A stretch of DNA of 64,000 nucleotides from Membranipora membranacea. Taxonomy: Eukaryota; Bryozoa; Gymnolaemata; Cheilostomatida; Membraniporidae. The position numbers and the translations under genes were made by a program. The stretch spans positions 25,730,001 through 25,794,000 of the forward strand of contig OU612072.1 in the NCBI GenBank assembly GCA_914767715.1, in the 5' to 3' direction. Each line of letters begins with the position of its first letter. Position 1 is the first letter of the stretch. Below, one piece after another: positions 1-11,930 of the stretch. A model generated the notes under the pieces. That model had not been told where the DNA came from and did not search any database. It worked only from the letters and a program-made list of their open reading frames with translations.

Positions 1-188
1 TTCTGGTGGGTTCGTCAATGTTGGTGCATTGACACTTATGATAGTACAATGCCTTTTGAGCTTCAGTGGTAGTCACAGAGATATTATTCTATCGTTAATG
101 GCTTTTGGCTCCTCGTCCATCTGGAAGACTATGATGTTTCTGAATGCTATAGTTACAAAAGCTTGCTTTGGTTTTCATACAGCAATTG
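1..188 (-). mobile_element. 5' edge of a non-LTR retrotransposon (endonuclease fragment), window-truncated
   Basis: This stretch is nearly identical to 29468-29653. Read on the minus strand it belongs to the endonuclease region of the same LINE that fills intron 1 of gene B. Its matching frame in the other copy contains KIIMLVDFYVGVGSD, a decayed form of the LGDFN motif of APE-type LINE endonucleases. The rest of the element must lie left of the window. It is the duplicated partner of the LINE at 26824-29652. The RTE LINE that begins at 189 was inserted within a few bases of its 5' edge. Confidence 0.75.
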
Positions 189-3100
189 TTCACCTTGTTC
201 ACCTTTCACCTCCATGTGCTGATCGGATGGCGGGTTTTTGCCTGACTCCTAGTTCCACCAAACTTCTCCACCTTATTCTGTCACTTGTATCACCTCGTTC
301 TTGATCTAGCCAGCGAAGGTCGACATTGATTGTGTCACTCCAGCGCTGTTTTGCCGTCCACGCCCTCTGCTTCCCTCTACCCTCATCTCGTACACTCTCC
401 TCACTGCGTTTCATACCCAAGAATTGTCTGACAATTCTGTACAATTCTAGAATTGTCAGAAACTGACCTATATATCATTACCCAACCAGCAACCATTATT
501 GTGTAATTAACCCTGCCTGCTAAATAATTTACTTTCATTATTGATATTGTATAGCCCTAGTATAAGCCTTTACAGTTCTAGTGAATATCATACAATTTGA
601 TATGCTGTAATGAATAGATATTGCTGTGCAAGGTAGCATCAAAATCTATATTGCGGGAGGCCCAGGTTCAGATCAGAACTTTGCTACTAATAAAAATGTA
701 CAACGTTGCTCCCCAGATGAGCGAGGAATTATTTTGTATCAACTGTCCTACATGCCTAAGTGGAGAGAAGTGTTATGTGAATAAGGCCATATTATCCACA
801 GAACCACTGACTACTGAAAATATGCTGACTGATGCTAAAAAAACCTAAACTTGGTGTCACAGCAAGTTGTATGAGTACTGATTATTGGCATAGTCTAAAC
901 TACGCTCCTTGTGATTATTGAGATTGAATTGCTTTCAGCTATTTCTATTTGTTCGCCAAAGATGCTCTGAGCATGGAGTTAGCTCTGAATGTTATGGTAT
1001 GTGGACTGAGGGAGGCAAAGGTAAATCGACTATCGTAAGCCTGGTATATATTCATTACCTGTCTACAAAGGAGCTCTTGATGTTACACTATATAATTCTC
1101 AGCCATCTCAGTTATACGGTGTACAGGAAGCAATTTTGGCATATTTCTCTGTCACTCTTGGATGGTAGTTCCCTAGTAGGTGTTGGCACTAGTACAGATA
1201 GTATTAAAATGTCAGACTAGTGGCAACACCGTTTAAAGTAATAAATTTTAATCTGTCAGCTTGAGTGCCACAAGCAGGGAGGTTAGCCAATAACAGGCAT
1301 AATTACATAATTACCTTGATATCCTTGTTGTCAAAATTTTTAATCGTACAATTAAGTATAATTAACACTGTTTGTTAATCCTTCATACACATTCCATTGC
1401 ACTTGTAACAAGTCATCATGACACACTTGTGGAATCAGAGAGACAGGAGTCATTGTAAGCTGACCTAACTTCCTGTCTTTTGCTGCTGATAATGAATTGA
1501 GTTTTAAATTTCGCGAATATTCATTTTTATAAAGATGGTTGTTTGGGTGTGATTGCAATCATGATCATTCTTTGTCAGAAGAGTGAGGGGCGGGAAGTTG
1601 TAACATTTTATGCAAAAAACTAGATAATTGTCCAAATTCCATTTGTATATTTTTATCAAATTATTTCACCAAACTCTGCATCAAAGCTGAGTTATTATGC
1701 CAAGAATGAGATTGCCTCGCAAAAAACCTTAAATTCTCTGGCGCCCTTATTCTCCAGTATTTGCAAAAAAGTTTCATTGATATTCCGCGCTTCTTGGTCA
1801 ACTTCAAGAGTTGAGCCAGCATTATATGATAATCTGTGTGTTTATCCACAGGGTGGTTCATTTACAAATCTACTGGTACCTCATAAGTTCTGTGAAGGTG
1901 CCTATGAATGCCAGTGTAAACAAAATTAACATTCTTACTGGCTTATCTTGATTATGACTTCATGGGTAAATAACTTGGATACCAACAATACATCCAATTA
2001 TGCTTGGCTAAGATGTTGATGTTAATTGAAAGGTAAACAATTGGCAGATGACACTGTGAGAATCTTGTTCAAATTCAATAATAAGCTAATCTCAATGAAA
2101 ATGATCAAACTGTACACTGTAGCCATTAATTGTATGCATCAAAGAGTTTGGTATGTTAAAGGTTCTATCAACCTGAAATTCCAATCATTTCAACAAATTC
2201 AGATTAGGGGCTTGCAGGGCCATTACAGCTGTTAAATTTTAAAGCGATAAATTATTGCCTGGACAGCCTTTTGGCAGATAATCTTTCAAAGCTCTCAGAT
2301 TATTATTATCGGCTGCATTGATAAATTTAGAATTTACAGTGACCACCAGACGTTCTGTGCAAACAGTTCTATTGTGTCATCGAATGATAGGCCTGTTAGA
2401 TTTACTCTTGCTTCTCTCTACCCATATACCATAAAATTCAATTAATGGCTACAATGCACTGTTTAATCTGCCTGATAGAATTTTGCATAAAATGTTACAA
2501 CTTCCCGCCCCCTCACTCTTCCGTCAAAGAATGATCATGATTGCACTTACACCCAAACAAACCATCATTATAAAAATGAATATTCGCGAAATTAAAAATT
2601 CACGGCAGTCATTATCAGCGGCAAAAGACAGGAAGTTAGGGCAGCTTACAATGACTCCTGTCTCTCTGATTCCACAAGTGTGTCATGATGACTTGTTACA
2701 AGTGCAATGGAATGTGTGTGAAGGATTAACAAACAGTATTAATTATACTTAATTGGAGAATTAAAAAATTTGACAACAAGGATATCAAGGTAGTTATGTA
2801 ATTATGCCTGTTATTGGCCAATCTCCCTGCTTGTGGCACTCAAGCTGACAGATTAAAATTTATTACATTAAACGGTGTTGCCACTAGTCTAACATTTTAA
2901 TACTATCTGTACTAGTGCCAACACCTACTAGGGGACTACCATCCAAGAGTGAGACAGAACTATGCCAGAATTGCTTCTTGTACACCATATAACTGAGATG
3001 GCTGAGAATTATATAGTAAAACATCAAGAGCTCCTTTGTAGACAGGTAATGAATATATACCAGGCTTACGATAGTTGATTTACCTTTGCCTCCCTCAGCC

Positions 3101-6100
3101 CGCATACCATAACATTCAGAGCTAACTCCATGCTCAGAGCATCTTTGTCCAACAAATAGAAATAGCTGAAAGCCATTCACTCTCAATAATCACAAGGGGC
3201 GTAATTTAGACTATGCCGATAATCAGCACTCATACTACTTGCTGTGACACCAAGTTTGAGTTTTTTTAGCATCAGTCAGCATATTTTCAGTAGTCAGTGG
3301 TTCTGTTGATAATATGGCCTCATTCACATATCACTTCTCTCCACTTAGGCATGTAGGACAGTTGATACAAAGTAATTCCTCGCTCATCTGGGGAGCGACG
3401 TTGTACATTTTTATTAGTAGCAAAGTTTTCTGATAATTCTGCTAGCATAGTTTAGCTGATGTATTCTATTTATGCAGTTGCTCCCAATATTCACAGATTG
3501 CACAAAATATAACGTAGGGTATGGTACAACACAGAAGAGTTGAACAAAAGTATTTTGTCGCGTCATCATACTCATTACTAAGAGTTTTCCGTGCTTACAA
3601 AAATTGTGAGCCAACTATTCAAATGAATGCTTTCATTTTCCATCATGATGATACGAAAAGCCTCCCGCAATATAGATTTTGATGCTACCTTGCACAGCAA
3701 TATCTATTCATTACAGCATATCCAATTGTATGATGTTGACTAGACTAGAACTGTAAAGGCTTATACTATGGCTATACAATATCAATAATGAAAGTAATTT
3801 ATTTAGCAGGCAGGGTTAATTACACAATAATGGTTGCTGGTTGGGTAATGATATATAGGTCAGTTTATGACAATTCTAGAATTGTACAGAATTGTCAGAC
3901 AATTCTTGGGTATGAAACGCAGTGCCTGATATACCATTCCAGTCTCTTTTTCCTCATGACATCCCTGATTAACATTATATTTGCTTCGGCTGTTATCTCT
4001 TCATTCCTTCGATGTTCCTCTAAGCTTATCCCTATGCAGTACCTAAGCATTCTCATTTCACAAGAGCTAACCCTGTTTATAAGGGTTCCTGTTACGGGCC
4101 AGGTCTCATTCCCGTATGTCAAAGCTGGCCGTATTGTAGTCTTGTAGATGAGGATTTTCAAGTCAGCAGGCAACTTCTTTGTTCCATGCCTTTGAAATAC
4201 AGCACCCTCCTTCCTGATGGATGGTAGTGCCCAGATACTTAAACTACATGCGCCTAGGTAGGATTTCCTTCTCTTCTGATTTGTACTTCCTCATAATGAT
4301 GTTCCATCCTCACCTACTGGTGGTAAACACTCTGTCTTTGAACTGCTTAGCTCTAGTCCCACACTCTCTATTCTCTCCCTCCATACTTCCAATCTTTTCT
4401 CCAGATGTTCCCAGTTGCTATCACATAGTACCAATTCATCGGCAAATAACATCACCCACGGTGTATCTTCACCAATGCTCTCAGCAATCACATCCATAAT
4501 GATGATAAAGAGCAAAGGACTCAATGCGGATCCTTGATGTGACCCCACCTTTATTTCTATGGCTTCTGTGCTCCCAGTGTTTGTCCTGACTTGGGTCGAA
4601 CAGTTCCCACACAGGTCTTGGATGGTCATGATGATCCCTCAGGAGCACCTCTCCTCCTGAGGCAGTATCAGATCAAATCCCTCGGGATGGTGTCGTAAGC
4701 CTTTTCAAGGTCTACAAACACCATATGCAGGTCTCGATTAAACTCTCTGAATCTCTCCTGTAGTATCGTAGACTGAACGTTGGTTCTTAGGTGGACCTTC
4801 CTTTCTGAAAAAAATATTGATTTTGCTTGATGTTAACAATTGATCGTAGTCTTGCTTCAATCACTTGTTCTAAAAGTTTGAGGCAGTGACTGAGAAGTTT
4901 GATACACCGATAATTGCCACACATCAAAGGGTCCCCTTTCTGTTTGAATATTGGTGTTATAACACTTCTTCTCCATTCCTGGGGTACGCCGTCACTCATT
5001 TTCTCTCTCAAACACAGTGTCATCCAGTTGATTCCCCTCTCTCTAAGCAGTTTAATTAGGTCGATTGGAAGTTCATCAGGTCCTGTAGACTTGTTTTTCT
5101 TCATTCTCTCCAGCTGGTATTCAACTTCTGTGGTTTCAAGGTCCTGGATAGGGTCTTCAGTTGATGATACAGTTGTAAGCTCCTCTCTGGTGTTTTCAGT
5201 GTTCAAGAGGGTGTTGAAATAGTTCCTCCACCTCTCCTTGACTTCACTGTCCTCACTCAAGATGTTTCCATTCCCATCCTTCACAAAGGAGAGCCTGTCT
5301 ATATCCTTTGGACTCCGCTGTATAGTTTTAGCCAGACGGTGGATCATCTTTGGACCATTTTCAGTCAACTCCTTGTAGAGGTTCTCATTCGCAGCATCAC
5401 GTGCCATCCCACACCTTCTCCTTACAAATCTTATTATAATGCCTGTAGAACTCTCTATCTTCCTCAGTACCAGATAACTTTCACTCTTTCCATGTCTGGT
5501 TCTTCTCCTTAACTGCTTTTTCTACTTCTTCGTTCCACCACCAGGATTCCTTCTCTAGGTACTTTCCTGGGATAGATTCTCCTAGCACCTCTATAGCAGT
5601 GACAATCACCATGGGGAATTTCTCCCCCCAGCAAAACCTCTCACTCTCTACAATTTCTTCGAACTTCTCTGACAGTCTCTGCACTAGTTCTTCTCCTTCT
5701 TCTTTCCGTAGTTACCACCAAATTAATTCGCTTCTCACGGTTTCTTCTTTTTCCCTTCTTCTTTTCAACAATGAAATCCATCACTAGAACCCGGTGTTGG
5801 GCTGCTACACTTTCTCCTGGGATGACTTTGCAATCCTTGATCCTTAACTCTTCCAAGCCTTTCCCTCTTCACGGTGATGTAGTCTATTACTGTCTGGTTC
5901 TGCCCGCTTTGGAAGGTGTATGTCTGGAAATCACCAAAGCCAAATCACACTCTCTGACAAAATCCAGAATCCTTTCTCCATCTGCGTTGCTGTTTCCACA
6001 AGATTTTCCGCCGTGCCACCTGTCAAATCCTCCTCTTGAGCTTCCAGTATGCCCATTCAGGTCTCCCGCCAAGATAAGCTCCTCTGAAGCAGGTATGTCA

Positions 6101-6710
6101 TCAGCCATTGCACCAATCTGTGTCCAAGAACGGTCTTCCTCCTCCTCGTCACAGCCTTGCTGTGGGGCGTAGGCAGATACGATGTTATAGGTCTGTCTTG
6201 TGGTCACTAATTTCATAGTGATAATCCTGTCTGATTTCCTGGTGACATCAATCACTTTATCTTACCATTCCTGTTTTAGACAGATTGCCAGCCCATTCCG
6301 TGTAGTACAGCTTGATGCAACCTCCGATGTTTCTTGCCTTTCCTCCCGAGTTTCCACCTGACCATCTAGTCTCCTGTAGGCATAGGATGTCTATGTTGCG
6401 TCTCTTCATCATATCGGCTCTCTCTCTACTCTTAGCTGTGAGCGTACCAATGTTTAGGGTCGCTAGCTTGATCTTTGTTATCCTCGCTCGCCTACTTTCC
6501 ACACGGTCAGCAAGGTTATCTAACCTCTGTGCATCGCTTAATGCAGGGGATGCCCTAGCATTGTCTGGTTCTATCTGAATGTCAGGCATAATAGATTGTG
6601 GCATAGTTTTTCCCGGTCGGATGCTCTTCCTGTCGCCGTAACCCTCTGTCTCTATCCAGGTTTGGGACTGGCTGAGTCTTGCACTGGCTTGTACGCTCCT
6701 CAGGCGACAT
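189..6710 (-). mobile_element. RTE-clade LINE, near full length, interrupted by a foldback DNA element
   Basis: A minus-strand non-LTR retrotransposon. From its 5' end it shows an APE-type endonuclease (6721-5887: LATLNIGTLTAKSRERADM, ILCLQETRWSGG, LILAGDLNGHTG), a linker, and a reverse transcriptase (5407-4291: KSTGPDELPIDLIK, VITPIFKQKGDPLMCGNYR, then FADE where FADD is expected). A C-terminal tail follows at 4173-3928 and resumes at 398-199 (RWSDTINVDLRWLD, DRIRWRSLVE). Frameshifts and stops make it inactive. Without the insertion at 402-3927 it is about 3.0 kb, normal for RTE elements, which have one ORF. It is flanked by a 14-bp target duplication, TCATACAGCAATTG, at 175-188 and 6711-6724. 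Its 3' end near 189 carries short GGTGAA-like repeats, as RTE tails do. Confidence 0.9.
402..3924. mobile_element. Foldback DNA transposon with CACTG...CAGTG ends (CACTA/EnSpm-like, non-autonomous)
   Basis: A 3523-bp palindromic element. The left arm (402-1617) and right arm (2481-3924) are inverted copies: 918-1220 mirrors 2884-3186, and 1352-1558 mirrors 2483-2752. The ends read CACTGCGTTTCATACCC and its complement. The flanking 3 bp are CCT on both sides (399-401, 3925-3927), the target-duplication size of CACTA elements. Removing the element and one CCT rejoins the RTE LINE and restores a typical RTE tail (RVYEMRVEGSRGRGR). The right arm has about 230 extra bases near 3430-3660. The centre (1618-2480) is not repeated. 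I see no transposase, so it must have been moved in trans. The small ORFs in the arms look accidental. Confidence 0.85.
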
Positions 6711-6958
6711 TCATACAGCAATTGATACAGCTATATTGCATATATTATAAATGTTGTTTTGGCAGCAATTGAACATCAATATTTTGTAGGTCATTTGCGT
6801 CAATGTTGTTGGCAACTCATCAGTTTGTCGATTTGGATTGCCATAAAATATCCTTGGCTATGACTAACTGATTCTCCTTTGCCATCTCTAGAATTTGGCA
6901 GAAGTAATATGTATCACGGAAGCCGTTGTTTCTGTAAATCTACCTCATTATTTTATAG

Positions 6959-8784
6959 TAAACAACTGTGTATGTCAGAGAAATGGTAACAAGTACATAC
7001 AGTTAGCAGAACATGAATGTGTGAAGTTCACTCAGTATGACAACATCACCAGGCAAACTCATATCCACAGCTGCCCTGCAGGACACACATTTAGTGTAGA
7101 GAGTTGTGTCTGTGTGCGTACTCCCAAGGTAGCCTGTGATGGTTGTGGACCACTAGGTAGGTAATTTGTCTGTCTTTCTTTCAAACTAATACAGCTCGCT
7201 AACGATTTGTTTATTAGATCCAGATATTGAAGAAATGAGCTGATTTAACTGTGAGGATGTGACTGTATCACTGTATTTGCTCTTGGCAGATTTTGAAGTA
7301 ATTAGAAACACTGCCCTTGAACAACCTTTATATTCTAACTCATTAAAAGAGAAGTCCAACCAGCATACAATTTTTCATATTATCGAAGATAATTGTGAGC
7401 AGCCATCTTATGTTTCCTTTAGTGTGTGAAGTAGAAGCCAATAAATTATTTGAAAGCCAAATGGCACTGAGGAGAGCTGGTGATTGTGAAAGGTTAGTTT
7501 TTGGATATTGCTGTTAGGACAGTGTGCAGTTCATACAATGCAGTCAGTAGTACACATTTGGGAAATAGATAACCAGACCATGGATTTTGTTAAGCAGGGG
7601 AAACATTTAAGCCGACAAACCAAATAAACATCCAGACTATGAAGAGTCCAATTTGGTTTTAAGGTTTTCCAATTAAGAAGCTTGATGGTTATACCTGAAT
7701 AGCGAATAAATGATATAACAAATTTTCTTTCCATATTTCGCAGTGCTAACAAGATAACTCAAGACTTGTATGAAGTGTGTGTTACAAAGGACAGAGTCGC
7801 ACTCACATTGACAGGTCTGAGATATAGAGCTGCTGGGATTGGACTTACGTGCAGTACAGTTTTTGCAGAAGGTGAGAACTTGCATGAAACTTATCAAGAA
7901 ACTTTCATCAATAATTCACGTCAATTAATGCTTGATAAACTCACAAAACTTACGCCATTTACACAAATTAATAATCTTTTACTTTCAGGCTGCGAGCGAC
8001 TCATTGAATGTATCAATCTTCTGTTGGTTCCGGAAAGTAAGGGACACATCATCAGAGAAAACAACGCACCAAACTTCCTGTGGTATGTAATTATTCAACC
8101 TTATTGGTCCACCATTTTTTGATTTTTTTAAAAAAAATTTTTAATTTAATCTTTAAATCAATTCATAATCAAAAAATTATTAATAAATTAATAAAAATGA
8201 ATCAATTATAATAAATTCAAAATAATTAATTAATAATAATGTATTTATAGTAAAGAATTTTTCAACCTTTTTGGACAAAAAATGGTAAAAATGAGGAGAA
8301 TGCTATATTATTGTATTAGAGAAAAATAGAGCATTTATAACAATTTACCAAAAGAGCTTTGATTCGGTGTCTGACAGAGTTATGAACAGATGAAGTTTGG
8401 AGAGGAAAGGGAGTTTCTTTTTCATTCAAAATAATCATGCTTTTTTCCATCATCTTTAACATTATTGCACTCATAATTTATTCAATTGTCACTGTTTTTA
8501 TTTTCAATTAAATATTTTAATCAATCCATAATAACATAATTATTAATTAATTAATATTAATTACTTAATAATAGTGACTTAATAAAAAAATATTAAATAA
8601 TTATTGTTTATTGATCTTAAGGTGTCTTTTTTGCAGTGAAAACTACAAAGAGTCACAAAAATGTCTAAGGTGTGTGGAGAATAGTGGGTGCCAGTTGGCA
8701 GGAGAATTCAGAAACAATTTCAGGGAGGCGGCTGCAGCTCTGTGTCCCCATCTACAGGACTTCAAATGCCCAGCGGATATCTAA
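6959..8784 (+). CDS. SCR gene A: secreted cysteine-rich protein with CBM14-like domain (exons 2-6)
   Basis: Exons are 6959-7156, 7423-7492, 7744-7871, 7989-8082 and 8637-8784 (stop TAA). All introns are GT..AG and the phases (1,1,2,1,2) match genes B, C and D. Exon 2 carries eight cysteines in the order CVC, HEC, SCPAG, CVC, CDGC around FTQYDN, which resembles a chitin-binding peritrophin-A (CBM14) domain. Exon 6 ends in a second cysteine cluster (KCLRCVENSGC...LCPH...FKCPADI). The signal-peptide exon is not between 6725 and 6958. By comparison with gene B it should lie several kb to the left, off the window. The function is not known. CBM14 proteins usually bind chitin in extracellular matrices, immunity or shell, but chitin binding here is inference. 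Confidence 0.85.
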
Positions 8785-9127
8785 ACCTCGGTCAATTCAA
8801 GCTGTAATAGAGTTTAAATTAATACTGACTTCCCTTTTTTATTGCATGCCTGATTAGACTGATCAAGCTTTGTAGACTTTCCCAAAAAGAGACTGGACAT
8901 ATTAACCTGTGGCTTGTTATGCCTGACATGTTATAAACTTCATCTCACCATGAATCATGGTTCCATAACGCATACAAATATCCATTCATCTTGACATGGT
9001 TTAACCTTGAAATATTATAACCGGACGAATTCCAATATGACAGCCAAAATATTATCATTTTACATTTCATTTCTACTATGGCACAATATAACAGGAAGAA
9101 AATTGTCAACAAATCTAAATTGCCAAC

Positions 9128-9292
9128 CTATTGGACCGCAAACATCACATGCTACATCTTGAGTGCGCACACAGTCACAAGTCTCCGCACTAAATCTGAG
9201 TCCTTCAGGGCAGCTGTCGGTGTGAGTTAGTCCAGTTGTATTGTCGTACTGTGTGTACATGTTATCATTTCTCTGACGTGAACAGCTATGAA
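9128..9292 (-). pseudogene. Relic of SCR exon 2
   Basis: A minus-strand copy of the CBM14-like exon, closest to gene D's exon 2 in sequence and flanks. It lacks 33 nt (11 codons, in frame) around the third cysteine, so YIQLAEDKCEMF is gone. The second cysteine of the opening C-x-C is Arg (HSCSRQ). Its donor is GTTGGC rather than the family's GTAGGT. No other SCR exons lie beside it. In the right-hand copy of the block (near 32225-32260) the exon is almost completely deleted. It is very probably dead. Confidence 0.8.
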
Positions 9293-10700
9293 CTACAATG
9301 CAATGGAGTTGATCAGCTGAAGCAATGTGACCCAAGGAGTTGTTCTAGGGTTACATCTTGGCCGTTCCAGTATGAGTGCTTATTTTTATTTAAAAAAAGA
9401 TAAGATGCCAGCTGTTAAAGCAATGCATTTATTACTCATAATAAGGATACTAGGTGTGTCGGGTGAACCCTTGGTTCCTGCTTCCAAAGTTAAAAGACCA
9501 GAAGAAATCCTCCCAATACCGCCTTGAAGCATTGCAAGAGCCCCCACAGCCCCTCATTACTAGTTTAGGCTCTGCAATGTATCATGTTTGCACACCTGCT
9601 GTGATTGGCGTTTCATGCACCCAATTCCCCGATGACTGGATAGTTGGAGGGTAGGTGTACTTATTATTGTACTGGGCCCTCTATCATATCTGTATTATCA
9701 GGGGTCAAGGTCACTGACCTCTTGTGATGATATCATTATTTATCTGCTCTCTCTGATTTGGAGAACATTCACGGTGAAAATGTATGATGAAATCAAAACG
9801 ACCTGTTTATGTCGAGACAAAGATTTTCGAAACAAGAATTATTATTGAGGCATCCAGGTACCAACGCGTTTTCTAAGTAAAAAGAAGTTCATTGTTAGCA
9901 GATCATATAAAATTATTGGGAGAACAAGCCAGGTCATTGAAACATTTTTATGTGAAAACTTATTTTTAGCAGATCTTAATCGGTATCATGCCATATGGTC
10001 ATCAATATATATTTTGGCGCTCATTCACACAGTGGTGAGAAAATTACTAAGAAAACCACAGATGGAGCGATGGAACCTTTGATCTATACACTGGGAGAAA
10101 TGATGGTGATCAGATTAAAAATATTTGATGCTTTCGCCCTTATTGAAAAACATCTGTAAAAAAAGAGCCTTAATTTGCCGCAAGCCAACAGAAATTACAT
10201 CTGAATATATGCCATGCATGACATGAATGACATATATTGTACTCTGAATTGTTTGTTCATGGTATAAGGTACGGTATGTTCTTGCTTTTACCTGATCTAA
10301 GGCCTTAAGAGGAAAAATACATAAAGCAAGCAGGTTCAGAGGAATGGACCATTACAATTCACCGCAGCACAACACACAGAGCCACATCTTATCTATCTCA
10401 TGAAGATAATGATAATCTTTATTTTTAACTAGCATCAAAGACGAAGTAGAACTAATTAGCAGACAAGTTTAAAAATCGAATGTTTGTTTGAAAACAACTC
10501 TATTGAAACTTGGTCGTTCTGCTTATGGCAAGGATAAAACTGTGTCTACCCCTCGTATGACAGTAGTTTGATACATGTTCTGAATCCATATAAAAATTCT
10601 CCGCTGCTGAAAAATTTGATTGCGTTAAGTAGCTTCAAATAAGTACAAGGGAAAATCTACCCAAAGAACTTCACTTATATCATCCTTGTTGTAAGTAGCA
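9293..10700. other. Non-coding spacer, duplicated at about 32260-33330
   Basis: I found no gene here. Most of the stretch aligns with 32260-33330 in the second copy of the block. Short ORFs near 9327-9654 have no recognisable motif. Confidence 0.6.
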
Positions 10701-10707
10701 AACCACC

Positions 10708-11670
10708 ATGCTCTCTATCTTCGTTATTTTGATCGTAACTGGAGTAAAACAAATCATTGTAAGTAGCCCCCATCGCGCAAAACAAAATCTTCTCTTGTTG
10801 ACTATTTCCTGCCACAGAGAGCTTATTATTTCAAAAATGTGATAATTTTTGTGTGATTATTGTCTTTTTAAATTTGCCATGAGAGTCATCATTATTCATG
10901 AAACTTGTGTTGACTGCATCATTTCTTATTTATCTTTATAGACCCTGATGTGTGTAGCCCCAATCATCAAAAGATTTGAGGGGCAGAAGACAACAATATT
11001 ACTGTGTAAGTGTAAGTTTTGTGGGAATCGTTCTGTAGCTGAGCACAGGTGACATGTGAGCGGGCAATGTTTGAGTTAGCCTGTCTTGAGAAGCATTGTT
11101 GTGCGGGGAGCTATGTAGACGTAGATAGGCTGGCTTCAACTTGGATATACCATTTTGCAAATGACTGACTGATCTCTACACCAAAGTTTCTGTGATTTTT
11201 AGTTTGACAAACAGTGAGGATAACATAGATGGTTTTTGTCAGCAGAACAGGGTGCTGCCCCAGATTGAACGAAAGTGATCTATTTAACACAGTAATAACC
11301 TTGTCTCATAACGTATCCAGGGGAAATAAAATTTTCTGTAATAATATGGCTATCCGTTGACAGCCGCACCAAGGTGTGTGCTTAGGAAGAGGCCCTGAAT
11401 TCACAGGCAACTTACCATTTTTTTACATAAATCTTCATTAAAAAAATAACAGTTAGATTATCTATTCTATGTTGCAATAGATCAAATCATTATGCGTTAT
11501 AAATGATAATCAACAACCATCATGTTTAACAAATCGTTTTTTGATTTTAGGATATGAGGTACACATTCCAACAGAAAGAAGTTCGAGGCAATGCATCCAA
11601 AAAGAGAGTTGTCCCTGCAGACCAGGAGCTTACTGTCGATCAGGAAGACTGCTGGGTAGTTTTTCAATAA
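10708..11670 (+). CDS. Candidate small secreted-protein gene (uncertain exons)
   Basis: An ATG at 10708 opens a 17-codon hydrophobic stretch (MLSIFVILIVTGVKQII) that ends exactly at a GTAAGT donor (10759), like a signal-peptide exon. A second possible exon follows an AG at 10940-10941 (TLMCVAPIIKRFEGQK) with donors at 11006 and 11012. A third stretch follows TTTTAG near 11550 and contains a cysteine cluster in one frame (CIQKESCPCRPGAYC). The phases do not join cleanly: the first acceptor would create TGA with the preceding T. The exon model is therefore unproven, and it could be a decayed gene. In the second copy of the block the ATG has become ATT and everything after the start of exon 2 is deleted. 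Confidence 0.3.
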
Positions 11671-11790
11671 TTGTCTAATTCAATTTAAATACAAATAGAC
11701 AAATAATAAAGGTTATTATCCAAGGATATGAGTATAGGAAAGTAGGAATTTGGCCAGCCATTAGCAATAGTATGTGAATAGAAATTGTGC

Positions 11791-11930
11791 ACCACGCCAC
11801 GTCGCACCACATAGCACCAGGCCGCACCACGTCGCACCACGTTGCGCCGCACCGCACCACGGCGCACCACGTGCACCGCTTCAATCCAATCTTGTCCACT
11901 CTGCACCACGCCGCACAATACCCCACCATT
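11791..11930. repeat. GC-rich minisatellite, units around GCACCAC
   Basis: Imperfect tandem units of CGCACCAC and GCACCACGT type run through this stretch, in sharp contrast with the AT-rich surroundings. The ORFs that span it are artefacts of the repeat. Confidence 0.75.

Noticed and set aside
918-1220. 100-codon ORF, mirrored at 2884-3186
   Set aside because: The two ORFs are the two arms of the foldback element. They show no domain and no coding-type conservation beyond what the palindrome forces.
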